From contig NZ_JAJGNI010000001.1 in the NCBI RefSeq assembly GCF_020781975.1, positions 372,001 to 436,000 of the forward strand: a DNA stretch of 64,000 nt, in the 5' to 3' direction. The stretch comes from Microbacterium schleiferi (GTDB lineage: Bacteria > Actinomycetota > Actinomycetes > Actinomycetales > Microbacteriaceae). The notes under the pieces were generated by a model, which made no database searches, was not told where the DNA came from, and saw only the letters and a program-made list of their open reading frames with translations. The position numbers and the translations under genes are program-made. How positions within the stretch are numbered: the first letter of the stretch is position 1; each line of letters begins with the position of its first letter. Below are positions 26,229 through 34,899 of the stretch, piece by piece.

Positions 26229-26538
26229 GGTCGACCCCCGCGCGAGCCTTGGGCAACAGGACGTAGACGGCAGGCACGAGGTACGCAGCGCAGATCGCGT
26301 ACGAGAAGTCCTCGATCGGTGCGACCCCGATGCGGATGCCGCTCGAGGTGCCCTCGGGATAGGCGACCAGCCCGGCAGAGATGATCACGTTGTCGAAGAT
26401 TGCGGTAAGGACCACGAGGACAGCAGCGCTGATCGTCGATGCCAGCATCCGCCGTTTCATGCCGGGCTGGGTCGCCGACAGCAGCGTCACCACAAGAGTG
26501 AACAGCGCGAACGGAATGATGATGAGTGCGTACGTCAT
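26215..26538 (-). CDS. crtYf: C50 carotenoid epsilon-cyclase subunit (second)
   Basis: 107 aa with three membrane segments and the lycopene-cyclase-domain pattern (MTYALIIIPFALFTLVVTLL; FDNVIISAGLVAYPEGT; GVAPIEDFSYAI). The PIEDF motif is the family signature. Start set at the ATG overlapping the previous gene's stop by 4 nt; longer in-frame starts upstream give no conserved sequence. With CrtYe it forms the heteromeric cyclase acting on the C50 precursor. Assigning the f name follows gene order in Corynebacterium. Confidence 0.82.
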   Translation of the reverse strand: MTYALIIIPFALFTLVVTLLSATQPGMKRRMLASTISAAVLVVLTAIFDNVIISAGLVAYPEGTSSGIRIGVAPIEDFSYAICAAYLVPAVYVLLPKARAGVDREHR

Positions 26539-26888
26539 CGCTCGTTCACCGCCCTGTCCTTGCTCGACCGCGTGGCGCGGGAGTCGATAAAGCGGAGCGC
26601 ACCGGCATAGATCACGAGCCCGAGGTAACACAGGAACGCGAGGAAGAACGGCTCTTCCAGGGGAAGCTCGGGTGCGAGATCAATCCCGATGAACAGGCCG
26701 CTGTCGCCCTTGATGAACGCGCGGGTGAGGATGCCGACGGCATCCCACGCGAGGAAGAACATCACTCCGATCCCGACGGCCGCGAGCGTCCGTACCGGCG
26801 CCGCGAAGGCTGCCAGCCGCCATCGCGCGTCGATCACCGCAATCCCCGCCGCAGAAACCAGGATCGCCAGGAGATACAGACCCGGCAT
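26535..26888 (-). CDS. crtYe: C50 carotenoid epsilon-cyclase subunit (first)
   Basis: 117 aa with three membrane segments. Lycopene-cyclase-domain features: MPGLYLLAILVSAAGIAVID, FFLAWDAVGI (the WD motif) and a PLEEPFFLAFLCYL stretch equivalent to PIEE/DF. The ATG lies one base after the crtI stop, so the genes are tightly coupled. Partner of the next gene; a single-gene cyclase would be about twice this length. Confidence 0.82.
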   Translation of the reverse strand: MPGLYLLAILVSAAGIAVIDARWRLAAFAAPVRTLAAVGIGVMFFLAWDAVGILTRAFIKGDSGLFIGIDLAPELPLEEPFFLAFLCYLGLVIYAGALRFIDSRATRSSKDRAVNER

Positions 26889-26889
26889 C

Positions 26890-28503
26890 TCAGACAGCCG
26901 CCGGCTCAGCGATCGGCCCGGGGGAGCGGTCACCGCGGAGGCGCTTGACGACGAGCTCGGCTGAGATCAAACACATCGGCAGCCCGATCCCCGGCAGGGC
27001 CGAGGCCCCCGCGTAAGCGAGGGAGTCGACCTTCTTGGATGCATTCCGCGGGCGGAAGACCGCACTCTGGCGCAGAGTGTGGGCAAGGCCCAACGCGTTA
27101 CCGCGCCACGCGTGGAAGCCGTGTTCGAAGTCGCCCGGTGCGATAGTGCGCCGGACCGTGATCCGTTCGGCAAGATCGGGGATGTTGCACCACTGGGAGA
27201 TCTGTGCGATGACACGATCGGCGGCGGCTTCGATCCGCGGCGAACCCCCGCGGTCGACACCGCCGTGTCCGAGGCTCGGGTCCGCGGGAATGGGAACCAG
27301 GACGAAGAGGTTCTCGCTGCCCTCGGGGGCGACTGTCGGGTCGGTCGCGGAGGGCTTGCAGACGTAGATCGATGCCGGGTCGGGGATGCGGGTGTGCTCC
27401 CCGAAGATGTCATCGAAATTCGAGCGCCAGTCTTCGGTGAACAACAGCGTGTGGTGGGCGAGCTGCGGAAGGTCGCCCTCGACTCCCAACAGCAGGAGGA
27501 GTGCACCGGGACTGGGAGTGCGCTTCTCCCACCACTGCTCGGGGTAGGTGCGGAGCGGCTCGGGAAGCAGCTGGGTTTCCGTGAAGTGCAGATCTGCCGA
27601 CGAGACGACGAGGTCGGCATCCACGCGGCGTCCATCGGCAAGCGTGATTCCGGTCGCCTGCGCGCGTCCGCCTGCGGTGGGCGTCGTGACGATCGAGGTG
27701 ACCTCGGCACCCGTTTCGATGGACACGCCTGCCCCTCGCGCGACTCGCTCGACGGCACGGATGACCTCATAGAGCCCTCCCTGCGGGTAGAGCACGCCGT
27801 CCGCGAGGTCGAGGTGGCTCATGAGGTGATAAAGGCTCGGCACTCCGTACGGAGACCCGCCGAGGAACACTGCGGGATACCCGAGGACCTGCTGGAGGCG
27901 CTTATCGCTGAAGCGGCGTTCGACGTGACGTGAGAGCGTCGTGGTCAGGAGCGGAGCGAGCTGCGGCACGCGGCGCAGCAGCGCCGGGTCGCGAAGACCC
28001 GCCGTCGTCTCATACGTGTCGTACAGAAACCGGGTGACCGCCAGATCGTAGGCATCCTTCGCCGAGTCGAGGTACTCGGCAAGGGCAGCACCCGCACCCG
28101 GTTCGATGCTCTCGAACAGCTGGGTGGAAAGCTCCCGACCCGAGCGGATGTCGATCGGATCGCTTGCGGTGCCGGCCGGCGGCTCGCTGTAGACGCGGTA
28201 GGCCGGGTCAAGGCGCACGAGGTTGAGCTGTTCGGCGGTGGTCGTGCCCATCAGCCGGAAGAAGTGGTCGAACACTTCGGGCATGAGGTACCAGCTGGGC
28301 CCGGTGTCGAAGCGGAATCCGTCAGCCTCCCAGACGCCGGCGCGGCCTCCGACCTGATCGCGAGCCTCGAACAAACTCACCGCCCACCCCTCGCGCGCGA
28401 GGAGGGCTGCGGTTGCCAGGCCGGCGATGCCACCCCCGATGACGACCGCGCGGTCGGCATCCGTTCGGGGGGCTGCGGGTCGTGCGCTAGCTGTTTCGCT
28501 CAT
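26890..28503 (-). CDS. crtI: Phytoene desaturase
   Basis: 537 aa. FAD-dependent CrtI-type enzyme converting phytoene to lycopene in four desaturations. The N-terminal Rossmann motif VIGGGIAGLATAALLAREG lies near residue 21 and is followed by the second glycine motif DQVGGRAGVW. The C-terminal bacterial-carotenoid-dehydrogenase signature region is present (YAGASALPGIGLPMCLISAE). Membrane-associated by analogy. Preceded by a GAGGACTCC ribosome-binding region in a 60-bp gap after crtB. Confidence 0.93.
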   Translation of the reverse strand: MSETASARPAAPRTDADRAVVIGGGIAGLATAALLAREGWAVSLFEARDQVGGRAGVWEADGFRFDTGPSWYLMPEVFDHFFRLMGTTTAEQLNLVRLDPAYRVYSEPPAGTASDPIDIRSGRELSTQLFESIEPGAGAALAEYLDSAKDAYDLAVTRFLYDTYETTAGLRDPALLRRVPQLAPLLTTTLSRHVERRFSDKRLQQVLGYPAVFLGGSPYGVPSLYHLMSHLDLADGVLYPQGGLYEVIRAVERVARGAGVSIETGAEVTSIVTTPTAGGRAQATGITLADGRRVDADLVVSSADLHFTETQLLPEPLRTYPEQWWEKRTPSPGALLLLLGVEGDLPQLAHHTLLFTEDWRSNFDDIFGEHTRIPDPASIYVCKPSATDPTVAPEGSENLFVLVPIPADPSLGHGGVDRGGSPRIEAAADRVIAQISQWCNIPDLAERITVRRTIAPGDFEHGFHAWRGNALGLAHTLRQSAVFRPRNASKKVDSLAYAGASALPGIGLPMCLISAELVVKRLRGDRSPGPIAEPAAV

Positions 28504-28563
28504 GCGGAGTCCTCATTCCTCGGGCGGGCGGATTCAGGGGCGACGTGACCGGGAAGGCCGCGC

Positions 28564-29433
28564 TCACGGGCTGGTTCGGCGTGGTGCTACTCCGACGAGG
28601 GCGCGGGCGATGAGTCCGGCCTTGACGATATTGGGCACCCGCACCCGTGCGGTCGGTGCGGGGTCGGCGCGGAGCCGTCTCGAGAGCTCGGCGAACAGGT
28701 CGTGCGCTGCGGTCACGGCTCGGCGGCAATCCGGGGGCAGATGGGGGATGACGGCTGCTGCCGCGGCCAGATCCCCATCGATGCGGTCGAGGATTGCGAC
28801 CCGGTCGTGGGCGCCGGTCGTGATTCCGAGGTAGTCGCGTCCGAGCGCGGCCTCGTCGTGGTCGAGATCGCGTAGGAAGTTCACGTCTTGAAAGGCAGCG
28901 CCGAGGCGCCGGGCTCCGTCGACCAGTTCGGGAGTGGGGCCCGAAGGGGAAGCTTGGCCGGCGTTGACGAACACCTGCAGACACATGAGCCCCACGACTT
29001 CGGCCGATCCGTAGACGTACGAGTCGTGGGAGGCGTCGTCGTGTGAGGCAACCGTGAGGTCGGTTCGCATCGAGGCGAAGAACGGATCGGTGAGGTCTGC
29101 TCCGATGAGACATTCGCGGGCTGTTCGCGCAAAGGCGTGCACGATGAGGTTGCTGCTGAAGCCGCGACCGATCGCTGTCATCGTCTCTTCTTGCAGCGCG
29201 TCGAGGAGGGCAGCGGCTTGCGTGGCATCCAAGCCGGCCTCGACGGCGGGGCCGTCGACGATCTCATCGGCGACGCGGACGAGGGCGTAGATGTTGCGCA
29301 CGTGTGTGCGGGCTCGGGACCCGAGCAGGCGCGTAGCCATGCCGAACGAGGTCGAGTATGCCGCGATCACGGCTGCCGCAGCCTCGTCGGCTGCCGTGTC
29401 GTACAGGGCGATGCCCGTCGGCTGATGACTCAC
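28564..29433 (-). CDS. crtB: Phytoene synthase
   Basis: 289 aa. Condenses two geranylgeranyl diphosphates to phytoene. Both Asp-rich substrate-binding motifs are seen: RVADEIVDG near residue 52 and QDVNFLRDLDHDEAALGRDY near 175. Also typical are the YSTSFGMATRLL start region and VGLMCLQVF. The 4-nt overlap with crtE indicates translational coupling. Third gene of the operon. Confidence 0.93.
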   Translation of the reverse strand: MSHQPTGIALYDTAADEAAAAVIAAYSTSFGMATRLLGSRARTHVRNIYALVRVADEIVDGPAVEAGLDATQAAALLDALQEETMTAIGRGFSSNLIVHAFARTARECLIGADLTDPFFASMRTDLTVASHDDASHDSYVYGSAEVVGLMCLQVFVNAGQASPSGPTPELVDGARRLGAAFQDVNFLRDLDHDEAALGRDYLGITTGAHDRVAILDRIDGDLAAAAAVIPHLPPDCRRAVTAAHDLFAELSRRLRADPAPTARVRVPNIVKAGLIARALVGVAPRRTSP

Positions 29434-30485
29434 GGAATGCGCTCCTCCACTGCCGCAGCGAGCGTATCTGCCAAGGTCACCGCGCGGGGAGGGAGAGTCG
29501 AACGGGAGGCGCGTCGGCGCACATCCGACAGGTTCTCGACAATGAGTTGATGAAGCCGCTCACGGGCGCCGCTGGCTTCGAGCGCTGACTGGGCGTGGCG
29601 GACCGCGATCGGTCCGGTGTGTGCCACGGCGAGGGTGCTGGTGACCAGCGGCCACTGCGCGCTCTCGCGGGCTAGCGCAATGAGAGGCGTGCGCTTGGAC
29701 TCGCGCAGGTCGCTTCCGGCATCCTTGCCAGCTTGCTCTGCCGTGCCGAACGCGCCGATGAGATCGTCCACAAGCTGAAACGCGAGACCGAGTGAGCCGC
29801 CGATGCGTTCAAGGTCGGCTATCCACGTCGAGGGCGCGCCGGCCAGAATCGCGCCCGCGCAGAGCGGCGCGGTGAACGAGTACACCGCTGTCTTGTTGTA
29901 AGTGGCGGCGAGGATCTCTGCCTGTTCCGCGAGATCGGGCGTCACGCTGTTTTCGACGTCGGCGAGTTCACCAGCCGCCGAGACGAAGACGGCATCGTCC
30001 AGGAGGTCGAGCAGTCGTGTGCGTTGCATGTCGGGCACGTCGGCAAGCGCGACCATCCGGGTCGCCTCGTGGAGAAGGAGGTCACCGGCGAGAATTGCGG
30101 CCGCATCCCCCAGCAGCGCCGCGCCTTTCGCATCTGCGCCCTGGGTTTTTGCTCTGATGCGGAAACGGCCCGCCACGTTGGGCACGCCGCGCCTGGTCAC
30201 GTCGTGGTCGATGACATCGTCGTGGATGACGAACGCGCTATGTAGCAACTCGAATGCTGCGGCCACAGACGACAGGCCGGGGGCACGCTCGAGGTCACCG
30301 CCGACGGCGAGAAAGGATGCCACGACCAGCTGTGGTCTCAGTCGCTTTCCGCCGGCTGTCGCGGCGCTCACCGCGGCGGTGAGCGCCGACATCGACTCTC
30401 CCTGTTTCGTCGCCCGGGCTGCCAGTCGCGCCAGTGCCTCGTCGATCGCGGTGTCGACGGCGAATCGGGCGGCGTCTGGGATCAT
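29430..30485 (-). CDS. crtE: Geranylgeranyl diphosphate synthase (polyprenyl synthetase)
   Basis: 351 aa. Chain-elongating prenyltransferase making the C20 precursor. First Asp-rich motif HDDVIDHD lies near residue 92. The second motif is QLVDDLIGAFG, the DDxxG variant common in actinobacterial enzymes. GGKRLRP is also present. Product length is assigned from the operon context; the sequence alone would also allow farnesyl-type or longer products. Overlaps idi by 4 nt upstream and crtB by 4 nt downstream. Confidence 0.9.
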   Translation of the reverse strand: MIPDAARFAVDTAIDEALARLAARATKQGESMSALTAAVSAATAGGKRLRPQLVVASFLAVGGDLERAPGLSSVAAAFELLHSAFVIHDDVIDHDVTRRGVPNVAGRFRIRAKTQGADAKGAALLGDAAAILAGDLLLHEATRMVALADVPDMQRTRLLDLLDDAVFVSAAGELADVENSVTPDLAEQAEILAATYNKTAVYSFTAPLCAGAILAGAPSTWIADLERIGGSLGLAFQLVDDLIGAFGTAEQAGKDAGSDLRESKRTPLIALARESAQWPLVTSTLAVAHTGPIAVRHAQSALEASGARERLHQLIVENLSDVRRRASRSTLPPRAVTLADTLAAAVEERIP

Positions 30486-31033
30486 GAGGCTCGTCGCTGC
30501 AGTTGCGGGGATTCGAAGATGCCGAGTTGCTGGGACTGCAGCACAAGCCAGGGGCTGAAGGCCCAGGGCGTGGTTGCCAGCGACGAGCCGAGCTCTTCGG
30601 GGTCTACCCAGCGGGCTTCGACGACTTCGAGGGGATTCGGAGCGACCTCGTCATCGGTGCGTGCGATGTAGACCGGGCAGATCTCGTTCTCGACGATTCC
30701 GCCTGCGTCGACGGCGCGGTAGCGGAAAAGCGGAAGCGCGAGCTCGATGTCGGTCAGGTGGATGCCGAGCTCGAACTCACCGCGTCGCTGCACTGCCGAC
30801 AGGAGTGGCTCTGCGGGCCTCGGGTGACCGCAGAAGGAATTGGTCCAGACGCCGGGCCAGGTTTTCTTGTCGAGTGCTCGTCGGGTAACGAGCACCTGCC
30901 CCTCGGCGTTGAGGACGTGGCACGAGAAAGCGAGATGGAGTGCGGTTTCGGTGCCATGCACACTGCTCTTCGGGGCGGTGCCTACCGGGTTGCCATCGTC
31001 ATCCAGCAACACCACATGGTCGCCATCCGTCAT
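30482..31033 (-). CDS. idi: Isopentenyl-diphosphate delta-isomerase, type I
   Basis: 183 aa. Nudix-fold enzyme interconverting IPP and DMAPP, supplying starter and the C5 units added by CrtEb. Catalytic Cys lies in TNSFCGHPRP and catalytic Glu in ENEICPVY; both present. First gene of the crt operon. The start ATG has an exceptionally strong ribosome-binding site (AGGAGGAGG six bases upstream), unlike most operon heads in this window, so it is translated from a leadered mRNA. Confidence 0.93.
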   Translation of the reverse strand: MTDGDHVVLLDDDGNPVGTAPKSSVHGTETALHLAFSCHVLNAEGQVLVTRRALDKKTWPGVWTNSFCGHPRPAEPLLSAVQRRGEFELGIHLTDIELALPLFRYRAVDAGGIVENEICPVYIARTDDEVAPNPLEVVEARWVDPEELGSSLATTPWAFSPWLVLQSQQLGIFESPQLQRRAS

Positions 31034-31047
31034 TATTCCTCCTCCTA

Positions 31048-31070
31048 TATCGCTAGCTTAGCTAGCAATA
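31048..31070. promoter_or_regulatory. Palindromic operator between idi and the MarR gene
   Basis: Arms GCTAGCT and AGCTAGC are separated by one base and extended by TAT on the left and ATA on the right, one base further out on each side, giving a near-perfect 23-bp dyad. It lies 14 bp upstream of idi and 34 bp upstream of the MarR gene, where it would cover promoter elements for idi. Size and symmetry fit a MarR dimer site. Confidence 0.75.
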
Positions 31071-31104
31071 TCTCCCGTCCGATGATAACAAGGAGTGGAA
31101 AGGG

Positions 31105-31584
31105 GTGTCCATCATGACCACGCCGTGGGTTCCGCAGACTCCACACCAGCAGGCTGTGCTGGACGTTCTGCTGAGCATCCGTGCGCTCAATGATGCCATG
31201 GACCGCATGAACGGCGGCATGAAAGACGACATGGACATGAACGCGACGGATCTCGCGGCCCTGCGCATGATGATCGTGCGAGAGCAGCGGGGCGAGTCCG
31301 TCAGTCCGCACGACATCGCGAAGCACCTGCGGATATCGACGGCATCGACGACGAAACTGCTGGACCGACTTGAGGGAGCCGGCTATATCGAGCGCCACCC
31401 GCATCCGAGGGATCGCCGTGCACGCATCCTGACGTTGACGGCGCACTCGCGGGCGACCTTCTTCAAACACTTCTCCGAGCACCTCGAGCAGATGCGTCGG
31501 GTGACCGAGCCGTACACGGAGGATGAGCTGAGGCTCATCGGCCGGTATTTGACCGATGTGAGCCAGGCGATCGACCCCGCCTGA
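31105..31584 (+). CDS. MarR-family regulator of the carotenoid operon
   Basis: 159 aa. Winged helix-turn-helix MarR protein: recognition region around HDIAKHLRISTASTTKLLDR and the wing with the family's D-x-R-G-like DRRARILTLT. GTG at 31105 has AAGGAG nine bases upstream; an in-frame ATG at 31114 with AAGGGG is equally possible. It is divergent from idi-crt across a 71-bp gap holding a strong palindrome. In Corynebacterium glutamicum the MarR-type CrtR controls the crt operon from the same position, with GGPP-type diphosphates as inducers, so autoregulation and crt repression are likely here by analogy. Confidence 0.88.
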   Translation: MSIMTTPWVPQTPHQQAVLDVLLSIRALNDAMDRMNGGMKDDMDMNATDLAALRMMIVREQRGESVSPHDIAKHLRISTASTTKLLDRLEGAGYIERHPHPRDRRARILTLTAHSRATFFKHFSEHLEQMRRVTEPYTEDELRLIGRYLTDVSQAIDPA

Positions 31585-31616
31585 GCTCACTGCGGTGGGG
31601 GTCTCTGGCAATGCAG

Positions 31617-31647
31617 AAGGTCCCGGATCTTGTCGATCCGGGACCTT
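31617..31647. terminator. Strong terminator hairpin between the MarR gene and tRNA-Met
   Basis: Perfect 13-bp stem (AAGGTCCCGGATC and its complement) with a 5-base loop. It sits between convergent units and could stop transcription from both the MarR gene and the tRNA gene. Confidence 0.85.
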
Positions 31648-31651
31648 CTCT

Positions 31652-31728
31652 TGGTTGCGGGGGCAGGATTTGAACCTACGACCTCTGGGTTATGAGCCCA
31701 GCGAGCTACCGAACTGCTCCACCCCGCG
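31652..31728 (-). tRNA. Initiator tRNA-Met (CAT)
   Basis: 77 nt including an encoded CCA. The 5' end CGCGGGG pairs with CCCCGCA leaving the initiator-specific C1-A72 mismatch. The anticodon stem has the three G-C pairs typical of initiators around loop CTCATAA. D-loop (AGCAGTTCGGTAGCT) and T-loop (GGTTCAAATCC) are standard. Confidence 0.96.
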
Positions 31729-31740
31729 GCACAAGGATCA

Positions 31741-31746
31741 ACCTTA
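31741..31746 (-). promoter_or_regulatory. -10 box of tRNA-Met
   Basis: TAAGGT on the minus strand, 12 bases before the mature tRNA 5' end. Confidence 0.5.
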
Positions 31747-31832
31747 GCACGGTTCCCACGGCCTCGCATCTTTGGGTTAGCGAGGTGGGGCCCCGGTTGC
31801 CTCGACTCATGCCGGCCGGGGAGGATGGCCGC

Positions 31833-32363
31833 ATGACGACATCCCGAGGCGACCTACGGACGGCGCCCGGCGCCGACGCCGGGCCCGACGGGCGATCCGA
31901 GACGCCCAGTGAGCGCGCCGACCGCAACTGGGATGATGTGCTCCAGGAGTTGCGCGTGCTCCAGACCGGCACGCAGATCCTCACGGGATTTCTCCTCGCC
32001 GTCGCATTCCAGCCGGCATTCGGTGACCTCACCGATCCGCAACGCGCCTTCTACCTCGTCCTTCTGGTGCTCGCGGCTCTGAGCGCGATCATCGCGTTGG
32101 CGCCGGTCGCGATGCACCGCAGCCTGTTCCGCAGGCTCGCCAAGCCCGACGTCGTGATCTTCGGACACCGCGCGCTCGTCGGTGCCCTGGGGACCGTCGG
32201 TCTCCTTCTCGTGGGTGTCGTGGCTTTCGTGTTCGACGTCGTGCTCGGTTTCGACCCGGCCTGGATCGCAGCGGCCGCCCTCGGTGCCGCCGTCGTCATC
32301 CTGTGGCTCGTCGTGCCGGGGTATCTGCGCAGGCACCATTCTCGAAAGGCGGACCGCTCATGA
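31833..32363 (+). CDS. DUF6328 family membrane protein
   Basis: 176 aa. About 45 charged residues at the N-terminus are followed by four membrane segments (near residues 55-70, 78-100, 118-145 and 150-168). The sequence NWDDVLQELRVLQTGTQILT leading into LLAVAFQPAF is characteristic of the DUF6328 group. ATG chosen because GGGGAGG lies eight bases upstream. Overlaps the following hydrolase by 4 nt (ATGA). Function unknown. Confidence 0.82.
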   Translation: MTTSRGDLRTAPGADAGPDGRSETPSERADRNWDDVLQELRVLQTGTQILTGFLLAVAFQPAFGDLTDPQRAFYLVLLVLAALSAIIALAPVAMHRSLFRRLAKPDVVIFGHRALVGALGTVGLLLVGVVAFVFDVVLGFDPAWIAAAALGAAVVILWLVVPGYLRRHHSRKADRS

Positions 32364-33178
32364 CCCGGATGCCGGCACCGGCAGTCCCCGTGGCAATTGC
32401 GCAGTTCGCGCCGTCTGCCGACAGCGAGGCCAATGCGCGTCAGATCGATCGAATGGTCGATGTGGCAGCTGACCGCGGTGCGAGCCTCGTCGTGTTCCCC
32501 GAGTACTCCAGCTACTTCGTCGACCCGTTCGACCAGACGCTCGCCCGGCACGCGCAGCCCGTGGATGGACCGTTCATCGCGGCTCTTCAGCAGTCAGCGC
32601 AGCGAACCGGCACGGTGGTCGTGGCAGGACTCATCGAAACGGCGACCAACCCCGCGAAGGTGCGCAACGCGGTAGTTGCGGTGGGCTCTGAGGGAGTTCT
32701 CGCTGTGTACCGCAAGCTTCATCTCTACGATGCGTTCGGGCAGCGGGAGTCTGATTGGGTCGAGGCCGGCGAGCTCGTGCCACCCCAGACTTTCGACGTG
32801 GGCGGACTGCGCTGGGGTCTCATGACCTGTTACGACCTGCGGTTTCCGGAGGTCGCCCGAACCCTGGTGGATGCCGGGGCGGAGGGGATGGTCGTCCCCG
32901 CAGCCTGGGTGCGAGGTCCGCTCAAAGAGTTCCAATGGCAGACGCTGTTGGCGGCCCGCGCGATCGAGAACACGGTGTTCGTTGCGGCTGCCGACCATCC
33001 GCCACCGCTCGGGGTCGGGGCCTCGGTCGTGCTCGACCCCCAAGGTGTGGCGATCGCGGGTGTCGGCACAGGTACGGATGTCGCTGTGGGCTACGTGGAT
33101 CCGGATGTCATAGATCGCGTGCGGCGCGTCAATCCGGCGCTTCGGCTGCGGCGGTTCGACGTGATCCCGCGCCCGTGA
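32360..33178 (+). CDS. Carbon-nitrogen hydrolase (nitrilase superfamily)
   Basis: 272 aa. The catalytic Glu-Lys-Cys triad of the nitrilase fold is present: LVVFPEYSSYF (Glu), YRKLHLYDAF (Lys) and MTCYDLRFPE (Cys). Length fits an omega-amidase/deaminated-glutathione-amidase-like member. The specific amide substrate is not readable from sequence. Translationally coupled to the DUF6328 gene. Confidence 0.9.
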   Translation: MTRMPAPAVPVAIAQFAPSADSEANARQIDRMVDVAADRGASLVVFPEYSSYFVDPFDQTLARHAQPVDGPFIAALQQSAQRTGTVVVAGLIETATNPAKVRNAVVAVGSEGVLAVYRKLHLYDAFGQRESDWVEAGELVPPQTFDVGGLRWGLMTCYDLRFPEVARTLVDAGAEGMVVPAAWVRGPLKEFQWQTLLAARAIENTVFVAAADHPPPLGVGASVVLDPQGVAIAGVGTGTDVAVGYVDPDVIDRVRRVNPALRLRRFDVIPRP

Positions 33179-33243
33179 CCGGTGTCGCGGGGCGGCGTCG
33201 AACGAGAGCATCACGACTGCATAGTTCGCTCCCGACTGAGCCA

Positions 33244-33249
33244 TAGGAT
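33244..33249 (+). promoter_or_regulatory. -10 box of the HtrA gene (leadered)
   Basis: TAGGAT, 48 bases before the ATG. The predicted mRNA has a ~40-nt leader with GGAAGGAG at 33285-33292, unlike the leaderless majority here. Confidence 0.45.
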
Positions 33250-33297
33250 TCACACAGCATCCGGCGGCACCGTTGATGGTGCTTGGAAGGAGCATCC

Positions 33298-34818
33298 ATG
33301 AGCACCGAGAACACCGCAGATTCCGTCGACCCGCAGGGCGCCGCCGAGACCGCGAACAGGGAAGCCGCGCAGGGCGCTGACGCCTCCGCGCACGCGACCG
33401 CCCCCGCCGCCACACCGGTTGAGTCGACGCAGTCCACACAGCCGACGGAACCGCTGCCGCCGACCCCCGGGGTGTCCCCGGCTGCGAGTGCCTCACCGAC
33501 GTGGGCTCCCCCCGCGGCTGGAACCCACCACCCGCAGTCCCCCTACGCGCAGGCTCCCTACACTTCCCCTGCAGCTGCCCCGAACTACGCCTTCGCTCCC
33601 GCCACGACGGCGGCGCCGCGCGCAAAGGTCGGCGCGGGCAAGGTTGCCGGGATCATCATCGCCGCCGCCCTCGTGGGCGGTGCCGCCGGCCTGGGGGGTG
33701 CCTACGCCGGCGTTTCGCTGTTTGCTCCCGACACCGTGACGACAGCATCCGGACCTGCAAGTGTCACGGTGAACGACACGTCCTCTGTGACGCAGACGAC
33801 CGGGATCGCGGCCAAGGTGCTTCCGAGCGTTGTCACCATCGAGGCCAGCTCCTCCAGCGGCGGCGGAACGGGCTCCGGGGTCGTCCTGACCTCTGACGGC
33901 TACGTCGTCACGAACACGCACGTCGTCACCCTTGACGGCGCGACGGCAGACGCGACGGTTCGCGTCACCACGTCAGACGGGCGCGTCTACGATGCTGACG
34001 TCGTCGGCACCGACCCCATCTACGACCTCGCCGTCATCAAGCTCGTGGGCGCCGAGGATCTGACGCCGATTGATTTCGCCGACTCCTCGAATCTGAACGT
34101 TGGTGACCAGACCGTCGCGATCGGTGCTCCGCTGGGGCTGTCGAACACGGTGACCACGGGTATCGTGAGCGCACTCAACCGCTCGATCCAGATCTCCTCG
34201 GCTGCTGCGCCCGACACCGACCAGAGCGACCCCAACTCCGAGGATCAGGGCGGCGAGGGGCCGTTCTACTTCGACTTCGGTCAGGGCCGCCAGGGCAGCA
34301 CGGGATCGAACGAGACGATTTCGATCGCGGTGATTCAGACGGATGCCGCCATCAACCCCGGAAACTCGGGTGGCGCCCTGGTCGATTCCGACGGCAAGCT
34401 CATCGGCATCAACGTTGCGATCGCTTCCGCGGGCGGATCCTCGGGCCAGGCCGGCTCCATCGGCGTCGGCTTCTCGATCCCCTCGAACGTCGTCGAGCGT
34501 GTGACGCAAGAGATCATCGACACCGGTTCGGCAACGCACGGACTGCTCGGTGCGAGCGTGCAGAACGCCGCGATGATTCAGGGCTCCACCATCACCGGTG
34601 CCTACGTCGCCGACGTGACCGACGGTGGCGCGGCCCAGCGCGGCGGCCTGCAGGCCGGCGACATCGTGACGGGCTTCAACGGTGTGCCGATTTCGGACGC
34701 GACCGATCTCACCGCCCAGGTGCGTGCTGCAGCGGCCGGAAGCGACGCGACAGTGACTTTCGTTCGCGACGGTCAGACCCGCACGGTGGACGTGACGCTC
34801 GGACAGCTCGGTTCGTGA
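33298..34818 (+). CDS. HtrA/DegP-type membrane-anchored serine protease
   Basis: 506 aa. A Pro/Ala/Thr-rich cytoplasmic N-terminus (~115 residues) is followed by one membrane segment (GKVAGIIIAAALVGGAAGLG) and an extracytoplasmic trypsin-like domain. The catalytic triad is H208 (VTNTHVV), D243 (YDLAVIKL) and S357 (NPGNSGGAL), then one C-terminal PDZ domain (GGAAQRGGLQAGDIVTGFNG). It should act in envelope protein quality control. An insertion of acidic residues between the Asp and Ser motifs (SDPNSEDQGGEGPF) lengthens the protease loop. Start fixed by GGAAGGAG upstream. A strong hairpin follows the stop. Confidence 0.93.
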   Translation: MSTENTADSVDPQGAAETANREAAQGADASAHATAPAATPVESTQSTQPTEPLPPTPGVSPAASASPTWAPPAAGTHHPQSPYAQAPYTSPAAAPNYAFAPATTAAPRAKVGAGKVAGIIIAAALVGGAAGLGGAYAGVSLFAPDTVTTASGPASVTVNDTSSVTQTTGIAAKVLPSVVTIEASSSSGGGTGSGVVLTSDGYVVTNTHVVTLDGATADATVRVTTSDGRVYDADVVGTDPIYDLAVIKLVGAEDLTPIDFADSSNLNVGDQTVAIGAPLGLSNTVTTGIVSALNRSIQISSAAAPDTDQSDPNSEDQGGEGPFYFDFGQGRQGSTGSNETISIAVIQTDAAINPGNSGGALVDSDGKLIGINVAIASAGGSSGQAGSIGVGFSIPSNVVERVTQEIIDTGSATHGLLGASVQNAAMIQGSTITGAYVADVTDGGAAQRGGLQAGDIVTGFNGVPISDATDLTAQVRAAAAGSDATVTFVRDGQTRTVDVTLGQLGS

Positions 34819-34857
34819 GCACGGCCTAAGGCTCGGTCACGTCAGACCTGGCGAGCC

Positions 34858-34899
34858 CGACCGACGCCGCCCCAGACTACTCCGGGGCGGCGTCGGTCG
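34858..34899. terminator. Terminator hairpin overlapping the end of the neighbouring gene
   Basis: 16-bp perfect stem (arms 34858-34873 and 34884-34899) with a 10-base loop, 40 bp after the HtrA stop. The stop codon of the convergent gene lies inside the loop and one arm is part of its coding sequence (final ATDAAPE), so one structure probably terminates both transcripts. Confidence 0.8.
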
